Source: Burkholderiales bacterium (GTDB taxonomy: Bacteria; Pseudomonadota; Gammaproteobacteria; Burkholderiales; SG8-41). From it: 64,000 bases of DNA. The notes under the pieces were generated by a model. The model searched no databases. It saw nothing but the letters and a program-made list of their open reading frames with translations, and was not told the origin of the DNA. Both the position numbers and the translations under genes were made by a program. The DNA is taken from positions 186,001 to 250,000 of the forward strand of contig JALHRQ010000001.1 in the NCBI GenBank assembly GCA_022841375.1, given 5' to 3'. Shown here piece after piece: positions 56,390 through 64,000 of this stretch (positions are counted from its first letter, which is position 1; every line of letters starts with the position of its first letter).

Positions 56390-56590
56390 ATGAGCGACAA
56401 ACCCGATCCCGACAAAACCGATCCTGAAAAGATCAAGGGCCCCGGCGGCATGAACATGCGTGAACTGCATGAGCTGGTGAAAAAAAGCCACGCGCGGGAC
56501 CAGATCAGCCGCGGCCCCAATGCGCTGAAGCAGCCGCAGAACCGCTGGCAGAGACTGGTGCGTTATGTCTGGGATAAAAAACGGGGCTAA
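56390..56590 (+). CDS. Small hypothetical protein (66 aa)
   Basis: MSDKPDPDKTDPEKIKGPGGMNMRELHELVKKSHARDQISRGPNALKQPQNRWQRLVRYVWDKKRG; basic C-terminus, plausible start, fits the gap between aroC and the M17 gene. Confidence 0.5.
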   Translation: MSDKPDPDKTDPEKIKGPGGMNMRELHELVKKSHARDQISRGPNALKQPQNRWQRLVRYVWDKKRG

Positions 56591-56612
56591 AAGCGGGGGT
56601 TAAGAACGACGC

Positions 56613-58070
56613 TTAATCCGGTTCATAGCCGGCGAGGAAGAGCTTGCCCCAGGCCACGCCGAAACCGGTGCAGTCCGTCACCACCGCACCCAGGCCGCCC
56701 TTGCAGCCGTGCGCCGACAGGTCCATGTGTATCCACGGCGTGTTGTCGGTGAAGCGCTGCAGCAGCCGCGCGGCAAGAATGTGGTCGGCCTCGCCGTCCA
56801 GCGTGCACTGCTTGACGTCGGCCACCGTGCTGTCGAGCGCGCTGTCGTAATCCTCATCCATCGGGAATGCGCATAGCCTTTCGCCGGACGCGACACCCGC
56901 CTGGAGCGCAAACTGCGCGAGCTCATCGCTGGTCGCAAAAATGCCGCTGTAACGGCTGCCCAGCGCGACATGCATCGAACCGGTCAGCGTGGCGAAATCC
57001 ACCATCACATCGGGCTTCGCGCGCGCCGCCAGCGTCAGCGTGTCCGCCAGTACCATGCGGCCCTCGGCATCGGTGTGGACGACTTCAATCGTGGTGCCGT
57101 TCAGCGCAGTGACGATATCGTTCTGCTTGTAGGCGCGCGGGCTGATGTGGTTCTGCGCCAGCGCCAGCCAGCAGTCGATATTGACCTTCAGTTTCGCCGC
57201 GGTTGCCGCGACGAGTATGCCCAGCGCCACCGCGGAACCGTTCATGTCTTCGTGCATACCGTTCATGTAACGCGCCGGCTTCAGATTGTGGCCGCCGGTA
57301 TCGAAGCAGATGCCCTTGCCCACCAGCGCCACGGTTTTGGTCGCGCCGCGCGGCCGATAACGCAGGCGCACGATCGCCGCATCCGCCTCGTCGCTGCCCT
57401 GCGCCACCGCGCAGAACGCGCCGGCGCCCATGCGTTTCAACTTTTTGAAATCATATTCCTCGCGCGTCCAGCCCTGCGACTTCGCCAGCGCGGCCAAGCG
57501 TTTACGATAAGCGCCCGGCGTCAGATCATTCGGCGGCAGCACGGTCAGTTCGCGGCACAGCACATTACCTTCCGCCAATGCACGCGCCTGTGCAAAACCA
57601 TCGGCCGGCCGATGGCCATAGAGCTCGATCACTTTTAACGGTTTCGCATCAGGCTTTTTCTTGCGCCGGGGCAAGGCAATGCCGTTGACCCAGGCCACGT
57701 AAACCGCGCGCTCGGCGAGCGCCCGCCGGGTCGATGCCGCACCGCTGACCAGGATCATCAGTGTTTCGGGTTGTTCGGCCAGCAACGACCCGACCGCCTT
57801 GCGCAGCAGCGTGTGTTGTTTGAACGCCGACTGCGTTACATCCGGTGTTACCCATGACACCAGCATGCCATCCGCGGTTTCCGCGGTGACAGCCCCCTTG
57901 ACCAGATCTGCCATTTTCTTGTGACGGCGCGCCAGGGTTTTTGTCAGCACTTCGTGCAGCGGCAATGTCGGCAACGCGATGCCGGCGGGCGCGACGATCA
58001 GCAGATGGCCGGTTTTTTTCAAGTCACCGGCGGCGGGCGATTCGGAACGGGCATGCAGCTTGGCAAGCAT
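56613..58070 (-). CDS. Leucyl aminopeptidase family (M17) protein
   Basis: LVGKGICFDTGGHNLKP and TIEVVHTDAEGRMVLADTLTLAARAKPDVMVDFATLTGSMHVALG. Confidence 0.92.
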   Translation of the reverse strand: MLAKLHARSESPAAGDLKKTGHLLIVAPAGIALPTLPLHEVLTKTLARRHKKMADLVKGAVTAETADGMLVSWVTPDVTQSAFKQHTLLRKAVGSLLAEQPETLMILVSGAASTRRALAERAVYVAWVNGIALPRRKKKPDAKPLKVIELYGHRPADGFAQARALAEGNVLCRELTVLPPNDLTPGAYRKRLAALAKSQGWTREEYDFKKLKRMGAGAFCAVAQGSDEADAAIVRLRYRPRGATKTVALVGKGICFDTGGHNLKPARYMNGMHEDMNGSAVALGILVAATAAKLKVNIDCWLALAQNHISPRAYKQNDIVTALNGTTIEVVHTDAEGRMVLADTLTLAARAKPDVMVDFATLTGSMHVALGSRYSGIFATSDELAQFALQAGVASGERLCAFPMDEDYDSALDSTVADVKQCTLDGEADHILAARLLQRFTDNTPWIHMDLSAHGCKGGLGAVVTDCTGFGVAWGKLFLAGYEPD

Positions 58071-58168
58071 CACGGAAATCCAATATTTGAATAGCCGTTG
58101 ATTATAGCGGCGACTGCCGCACGGCCTGCTAAAATCGCCGCCATATTCTCCACTGACCACCGCCATCC

Positions 58169-58963
58169 ATGCGCCCCTACCACGACCTCCTGCGCCACGT
58201 GCTCGAAACGGGCACCCGCAAATCCGACCGCACCGGCACCGGCACGCTGTCGGTGTTCGGCGCACAGTTGCGCTTCGACTTGAGCGCCGGCTTCCCGCTG
58301 ATGACCACCAAGAAGGTGCACCTGAAGTCGATCATCCACGAACTGCTGTGGTTTCTGCAGGGCGACACCAACGTCAAATACCTGAAGGACCACGGCGTCT
58401 CGATCTGGAATGAATGGGCCAAACCGGATGGCGACCTCGGTCCGGTCTATGGTTATCAATGGCGCTCGTGGCCCGCAGCCAACGGCAGCCACATCGACCA
58501 GATCAGCCAGGTATTGCAGCAACTGAAGAGCAACCCCGATTCGCGCCGGATGATCGTCTCGGCGTGGAATGTCGCCGACCTCGACCGGATGGCGCTGATG
58601 CCCTGCCACGCGTTTTTCCAGTTTTATGTCGCCGATGGCAAACTGTCGTGCCAGCTCTACCAGCGCAGCGCCGACATGTTCCTCGGTGTGCCGTTCAACA
58701 TCGCCTCATACGCGCTGCTGACACAGATGATCGCGCAGGTGTGCGGATTGAAGCTCGGCGATTTTGTGCACACCTTCGGCGACACACACATCTACCTGAA
58801 TCACATGGACCAGGTGAAGGAACAGTTGTCGCGCGAACCGCGGCCGCTGCCGGTGATGAAACTCAACCCGGCGGTCAAAGACCTGTTCGCGTTCCAATAC
58901 GAAGACTTCACCCTGGAAAACTACGATCCGCATCCGGCCATCAAAGCGCCGGTGGCGGTGTAA
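58169..58963 (+). CDS. thyA: Thymidylate synthase
   Basis: [76 protein letters not shown]. Confidence 0.98.
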   Translation: MRPYHDLLRHVLETGTRKSDRTGTGTLSVFGAQLRFDLSAGFPLMTTKKVHLKSIIHELLWFLQGDTNVKYLKDHGVSIWNEWAKPDGDLGPVYGYQWRSWPAANGSHIDQISQVLQQLKSNPDSRRMIVSAWNVADLDRMALMPCHAFFQFYVADGKLSCQLYQRSADMFLGVPFNIASYALLTQMIAQVCGLKLGDFVHTFGDTHIYLNHMDQVKEQLSREPRPLPVMKLNPAVKDLFAFQYEDFTLENYDPHPAIKAPVAV

Positions 58964-58966
58964 GGC

Positions 58967-59476
58967 ATGAACGCGCCAGCCAAACCGCGGCTGTCGATGA
59001 TCGTCGCCATGGCCCGCAACCGGGTCATCGGCGCCAATGGCAAGATTCCCTGGCATCTGCCCAATGAACTGCAGTTGTTCAAATCAGTAACCATGGGCCA
59101 CCACATCATCATGGGCCGCAAGACCTATGAATCGATCAATCGCCTGCTCCCCGGCCGCACCACGGTGATCGTTACGCGGCAGCGCGATTACACGATACCC
59201 GGCGCAAAAATCGCGCACACGCTGGAAGACGCCATCTCACAGTGTGCCGGCGACAGCGAAATCTTTATCATCGGCGGCGGCGAACTCTACCGCGCGGCAA
59301 TGCCGCTGGCCGACCGCCTCTACCTGACCGTGGTCGACGCCGAACCCGCCGGCGACACGCAGATGCCTGAATTCAACGCGGCGCAATGGCGCCTGCACAG
59401 CACCGAGCAGTTTCGCAGGGACGAACGCCATGCCTACGATTACCGCTTCGAGGTGCATGACCGTGTGGCGGCCTAG
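58967..59476 (+). CDS. folA: Dihydrofolate reductase
   Basis: LSMIVAMARNRVIGANGKIPWHLPNELQLFKSVTMGHHIIMGRKTYESI. Confidence 0.97.
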   Translation: MNAPAKPRLSMIVAMARNRVIGANGKIPWHLPNELQLFKSVTMGHHIIMGRKTYESINRLLPGRTTVIVTRQRDYTIPGAKIAHTLEDAISQCAGDSEIFIIGGGELYRAAMPLADRLYLTVVDAEPAGDTQMPEFNAAQWRLHSTEQFRRDERHAYDYRFEVHDRVAA

Positions 59477-60128
59477 CCTCGCGGCACTGCTGTTCACCGT
59501 CGCGGCCTGCGGCGCTCAGGCTGCGACCAGCAACATCACCATCGAGGACCTGACGCAACGCGCCGAAGCCGGCGACCGCACGGCGATGCACGCGTTGGCC
59601 GAGAGTTATTACGCCGGGCGCGAAGGCGCCGAACAGGATTTCGTCCGCGCCGCCGACTGGTACCGCCGGCTGGCGAAAATGGGCGACGCACGCGCGCAGA
59701 CCAGCCTCGGCCTGATGTATGCGCGCGGTTACGGCGTCACCAAAAATCTTGCGGAGGCGCACCGCTGGTGGAACTTTGCCGCCATACAAAATGATCCCGG
59801 CGCGCAGTACAACCTCGGGCTGACTTACGTCCGCGGTGAAGGCGTCGCCGTCGATTACGAGCGCGCGGTGCGCTGGTTCCGCGAAGCGTCGCGCCGCGGC
59901 CATGTCCAGGCCCAGCACAACCTCGGCATGCTGTACCACGAGGGCAAGGGTGTGGCGAAAGATGCGCGCCAGGCTTATTACTGGGTGCGCGTCGCCGCGC
60001 TGCAGGGCGATACCGTCGCCGCCGACACGCTGCCAAAAATCAGCGAGGGCATGACCGTCGCACAGATTGCCGAAGCCGAGGCGCAGGCGGCGGCGTGGGT
60101 GGCCAGCGCGCGCAAAGTCCTGCAGTAA
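59457..60128 (+). CDS. Exported Sel1-repeat (SLR/TPR-like) protein
   Basis: Signal peptide then repeats GDARAQTSLGLMYARGYGVTKNLAEAHRWWNFAA, GAQYNLGLTYVRGEGVAVDYERAVRWFREAS, VQAQHNLGMLYHEGKGVAKDARQAYYWVRVAA. Confidence 0.93.
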   Translation: MTVWRPSLAALLFTVAACGAQAATSNITIEDLTQRAEAGDRTAMHALAESYYAGREGAEQDFVRAADWYRRLAKMGDARAQTSLGLMYARGYGVTKNLAEAHRWWNFAAIQNDPGAQYNLGLTYVRGEGVAVDYERAVRWFREASRRGHVQAQHNLGMLYHEGKGVAKDARQAYYWVRVAALQGDTVAADTLPKISEGMTVAQIAEAEAQAAAWVASARKVLQ

Positions 60129-60150
60129 ACCCGTCGGCACTACGCAAAAA

Positions 60151-60177
60151 ATAACGGACCGTCCAGCGGCCCGTTAT
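60151..60177. terminator. Hairpin between convergent Sel1 gene and giant repeat protein
   Basis: ATAACGG-a-CCG-tccag-CGG-c-CCGTTAT followed by a T-rich tract. Confidence 0.65.
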
Positions 60178-60196
60178 AAGTAATTGTTTTTATTTA

Positions 60197-63100
60197 TTAT
60201 TTTTTCATTACCGCGATACCGGAGATTGTAACCGGCCCCGATGGTCCTACTTTGTCATGCAGCGAGTACGCAATACCCGCTGCTGTCGCACCATTGGTGA
60301 AACCGCCAAGCACCTGGCCTGCAGTCGTCGTCGATGAGCCCGCACGCGTCACCGCGAGATCCCCGCCGCCTCCTTGCAGCGACTTCTCGGCAAAGAACAC
60401 CGACTTCTGGATGATCGGCAGGTTGCTCGCCGTCGCCGTCCAACTGCCGCTGCCCGGCGTACTGGCATTGATCGCAAGGTTGGTGACCTTCTGGTTCAGG
60501 AAATCGACATTCAAAGTTACCGCACCTAATGTTCCGACATCCGCCACAGACTGTCCCGGCGTAAACGCTGTCGGTGAAGTGCCGCCGATCAAGGTGTAGT
60601 TGGCGGTACCCGTGGTCGGTATGGTCACCGGGCCGGCCTGGGCGCTGGTGATCAGGTAATGCCAGTTCTGCGCGGTGAGGTCAAAAGTCGCCGGTACCGT
60701 GCCGCCCGGCGGCGCCGAAGCGCCATTGGCGCTGCCACGGTCGCCGACATTGACCACACCACCACCCCAGCGCCCCCAGCGCACGCCGGTAGCGGCGTCA
60801 TAGCCGGTTTCCAGCGCCACTGCAGTGGCCGCAGTGCGACCGTTGGTCACCGTCGGTCCGCCACCCGTCGCGTCAGCAAACGCATAACGCACCGGTAACT
60901 GCGACTCGGAATTGCACGTCGATCCCGGGAAACAGGAATTCCAGACCATCGGCTGGCGGTCATCGAATTTGATCAGCGCACCCTGCGGATTTGCCGGCGC
61001 CACCGTAGACGAGTTGACGAACTGCGTGCGATCGCTGGACACAGCCATCATGTCCGCTTGGTAATTCGCCCACTCGTTTACCAGTTCGGTGGCTCCGGTG
61101 CCGTCGCGCGTCACCGCACCTATCGTCGGATTCATGCCTTTCGCCAGCAACATCATCCGGTAATCCATCAGCACACTGGGCTTGAAGGTCGAACCATCCG
61201 CCGGTGTCGTGGTATATGCGGGGTTGCCGAACACCAGCGTGCCGGTGGCGCGCTCAGTCAGCCCGTTGAAGGCGAAAGCCAGCCCGGCACCGCCGAGGAT
61301 GCCGTCACCGCTGGCTGGCGCCGGGGCGGTGGTGTTCATCAGCAGACCGTTCAGCGAACCGAAGGTATTGGTCGGACTGCCATTGAACGTCAGGGAATTG
61401 AAATTGTGCCGGAACGCGCCATTGCTCGACGCCCAGAAGAACGCGCCGTCATCCAGGGAGACCCCATTCGCTGTCGCAGCAAATGTGCCGCCGCTGACAA
61501 TCGCGTTGATCGAAGAATTGACGGTCTGCGCATTGAAGTTCACTTGCAGCGTGCCGGTGACAGAACCCGGGACGCCAGCCTGGTTGGTGACATATCCGCC
61601 CAGTTGGGTATAGCCCACGGGCACCGTGACATTAGATCCGTCCACCGCGGCCACCATCGCACTGCCGGCGTACCACGGGAACAGTGCCGGGCCGCGTAGC
61701 CAGTGGAAGGCATCGAGGGGCACGCGTCCTGCAAACGATCCGTTCCAGTCCTGGCCCGAAAGCGTAGGCTGAAATACATAGCCATGCGAGATACCCTGTG
61801 CTGAGGCATTGACTGCACCGGTACCCGGCGATGTGAGCGTGATGCTATCTTCCTCGAACACGCTGGAAATGAGCGTCGGATTACCCGAACCGTCGATGGC
61901 ATAGCCCGGTGGTATCAGCGCGCTCGAACCCCATAACGTGGCACTGCCGGGTGAATCATAGGAATACGACCGCATCTCGTTGAATGAGCCGTTGAAAAAA
62001 GTATAGGCGCTCAAGATCACCGCATCGCCCGGCGGATTCGGTCCCGGCGACAGCACGCTGAACTGCGCCGGATTGGAGCGCGGCGTGACGTAGGTCGAAC
62101 CGACAGCGGCGGTCGGATCGCGGCCGAACGCGACATAACCGTTGGTGTATTCCTCGTAAGTACGGCCGGCGCTCGCGGCCGCCGCGGCATTGGCATAATT
62201 CGTATTGAAGGTATAACGATAATAAGCCCCCTCAACGAGACCTGCAGTGCCGGCGGCTTGCTCGCCGGCAAAAGCGCCGCGTACGCGACCGCCATAGCTC
62301 TGGCTGGGTGCGCACCCCGGACCAAAACAACTGACACTCAGCGCATCGGATGTGCTGACATTGAAACCGCCGTTGCTGATAGGCGCCTCGTCGGCTCTGG
62401 CGTTGAACAGCAAACCACCCGCAGTCGGCATGCTGACACTCAGGCCCAGGCTGACCAGCGAGCGGTCAAAATCGACCGCCAGACGTGCGCGCTCGAGCAC
62501 GCCGACATTGCCGAAATTGTCGGTCGGGCTGGTCGCCGCCACTTTGCTGTAGTTGTGGGTGCCGGTGACGCCGGTAAAACCACCGGTTGGCACACCCTGA
62601 CGGATCAGCCAGTGCGCGCTGCCGAGGATCGGATCGAGATAGGCATCGCCGGTCAGGGTATCCAGCACGTTGATGGCGCCGCCCTGCCAGCGGCCGAGGC
62701 GGATGATCGGATCGGCATAACCGGTGGGCGTGTATTCGTAATGTTCCGCCGCCACCGACCCCGACGCGCCGAACGACACCTGCGCGTTGGCCAGCGGTGT
62801 CGGCACGCGAAAATTGGTCGTAGTCGCTGCGACATCGTCACCGCGGTCGAACACCACGTAACTGGTATCGAAAATGCGCACCAGATTGCCGGCCGCATCG
62901 AACATCACATTGTTACTGGTTCGGGGTCCGTTATAAACAAAGCCGGGGTTGGCCGTAAGCCCGCTGACAGTGTCGCGAATGCTGCCGAAATAAACCCCGC
63001 CAGTGGGTATGCCGCCGATTCCGCCCGTCGAATATAAAACTTCGTTACGCACATTGGCGCTGCCATTGAAATTACTTAGCACACCCGTTGCAGGTGCCGC

Positions 63101-64000
63101 CGCAGAATTCAGCACTGCCACACCGTGAATGTAATCAGCATCCAGCCCGTTGTCGGTCATTACACCCGGCGCAGGAACAAAACCGTAAGACAGCCCCACG
63201 CCGGTACCGACCGCCCCTGTTGCCGTACCGCCAAAAGTCCCTCCAACTTCACCCACATAGCCACCGGGCGCGCAATTCGCACCCGTGCAACTGATAACAC
63301 CGGGGGCTTCGAAAAATAATCCTCCGACGCTGCCGTCGCGCATCAATGGGACGTTGGGGGTGGAAGCCGTGATGTTGAGATCACGCGCACTGATGTTGAC
63401 CACATCGGCTGTGCTGAATCCCAGGTTGAGCGCAGCGCTCGCGGTCTGGGCGCTGAAGTTTGCAGCCACGCTCGCCGAATTAAGTGTTCCAACGTTGCCG
63501 AAGGAATCCGTCGGTCGCGTCGCCGCCGTGAGCGCATAGTTGGCGGTACCGGTCACCGTCTGCACGTTATTGACCGGGCCGTAAAAATTGGAAAGCGTGG
63601 ATGAATTTCCCGGCATCAATCCGATCAGCCAGTGCGCACTGGCAGGACCTAACAGACGCGTAAACGGCCCAACCACGTTCGCATTGTCATCAACGACAAT
63701 CTGTCCACCCTGGATGCGGCCCAAGTAAACCGTATTGTCAGGCGCCTTGAAAAGGTCGAGGGCCAAACCGCCGCTGAATTTCACGTTGGCATCGTCGATG
63801 TTGTCAGTCGGTCCCGGCCCTTCAAATGAGGTGTTGCGCATTTCAACCAGACTCTTGTTGCCATCCAGCACGTAATTGGTATTTGACACGGGTGCGATCG
63901 AACCCATGAAGGAGCGAATCGTGCCTGCGGATGGCGCCTGGCTAGAGGCCATATGGCCGAAGTTGGCGCTGGCCACCGCCGGGTTGTTGTACTGCGCCTG
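60197..64000 (-). CDS. Large repeat-containing surface/secreted-type protein, N-terminus outside window
   Basis: Open minus-strand frame of >1259 aa; low Cys, G/A/N/T-rich, internally repeated modules (HWLI..., GTxNYxLxxxTxPTDxFGNVGTL, CxGxxCxP..GxFxGxxAxGxGxxYxF). Confidence 0.8.
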   Translation of the reverse strand, partial: QAQYNNPAVASANFGHMASSQAPSAGTIRSFMGSIAPVSNTNYVLDGNKSLVEMRNTSFEGPGPTDNIDDANVKFSGGLALDLFKAPDNTVYLGRIQGGQIVVDDNANVVGPFTRLLGPASAHWLIGLMPGNSSTLSNFYGPVNNVQTVTGTANYALTAATRPTDSFGNVGTLNSASVAANFSAQTASAALNLGFSTADVVNISARDLNITASTPNVPLMRDGSVGGLFFEAPGVISCTGANCAPGGYVGEVGGTFGGTATGAVGTGVGLSYGFVPAPGVMTDNGLDADYIHGVAVLNSAAAPATGVLSNFNGSANVRNEVLYSTGGIGGIPTGGVYFGSIRDTVSGLTANPGFVYNGPRTSNNVMFDAAGNLVRIFDTSYVVFDRGDDVAATTTNFRVPTPLANAQVSFGASGSVAAEHYEYTPTGYADPIIRLGRWQGGAINVLDTLTGDAYLDPILGSAHWLIRQGVPTGGFTGVTGTHNYSKVAATSPTDNFGNVGVLERARLAVDFDRSLVSLGLSVSMPTAGGLLFNARADEAPISNGGFNVSTSDALSVSCFGPGCAPSQSYGGRVRGAFAGEQAAGTAGLVEGAYYRYTFNTNYANAAAAASAGRTYEEYTNGYVAFGRDPTAAVGSTYVTPRSNPAQFSVLSPGPNPPGDAVILSAYTFFNGSFNEMRSYSYDSPGSATLWGSSALIPPGYAIDGSGNPTLISSVFEEDSITLTSPGTGAVNASAQGISHGYVFQPTLSGQDWNGSFAGRVPLDAFHWLRGPALFPWYAGSAMVAAVDGSNVTVPVGYTQLGGYVTNQAGVPGSVTGTLQVNFNAQTVNSSINAIVSGGTFAATANGVSLDDGAFFWASSNGAFRHNFNSLTFNGSPTNTFGSLNGLLMNTTAPAPASGDGILGGAGLAFAFNGLTERATGTLVFGNPAYTTTPADGSTFKPSVLMDYRMMLLAKGMNPTIGAVTRDGTGATELVNEWANYQADMMAVSSDRTQFVNSSTVAPANPQGALIKFDDRQPMVWNSCFPGSTCNSESQLPVRYAFADATGGGPTVTNGRTAATAVALETGYDAATGVRWGRWGGGVVNVGDRGSANGASAPPGGTVPATFDLTAQNWHYLITSAQAGPVTIPTTGTANYTLIGGTSPTAFTPGQSVADVGTLGAVTLNVDFLNQKVTNLAINASTPGSGSWTATASNLPIIQKSVFFAEKSLQGGGGDLAVTRAGSSTTTAGQVLGGFTNGATAAGIAYSLHDKVGPSGPVTISGIAVMKK

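Overview
This 64-kb window is a GC-rich chromosomal segment whose gene order and protein sequences look betaproteobacterial. It is mostly housekeeping: rlmE(partial)/yhbY, greA-carB-carA-dapB-bamE, fur, recN-nadK, hrcA-hemH, grpE-dnaK-dnaJ, cysS, TPR/L,D-transpeptidase/PPIases/lpxH, metZ, purF-cvpA-SPOR-folC-accD-trpA-trpB-trpF-truA-fimV-asd-leuB-leuD-entericidin-leuC, aroC, thyA-folA. Four stretches look accessory. Two are catabolic blocks with orphan Bug/TctC receptors (14.4-17.5 kb and 21.9-26.5 kb). One is an anaerobic ribonucleotide reductase block (51.4-55.1 kb). One is a >3.7-kb repeat-rich surface-like protein running off the right edge (60.2-64.0 kb). The best leads are: (1) a class III RNR whose glycyl-radical C-terminus is encoded by a separate small ORF with its own Shine-Dalgarno; (2) a 154-bp apparently identical direct repeat of an MFS transporter 5' end on both sides of the nrdDG block; (3) a stacked nrdD control region with an FNR-like box, two NrdR-like boxes 31 bp apart and a 17-bp perfect palindrome; (4) a SAM-II-like riboswitch plus terminator before metZ; (5) a heptad-repeat inverted structure between dnaK and dnaJ. 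I found no CRISPR array, tRNA, rRNA or intact IS element. All calls are by eye; no searches or folding were run.
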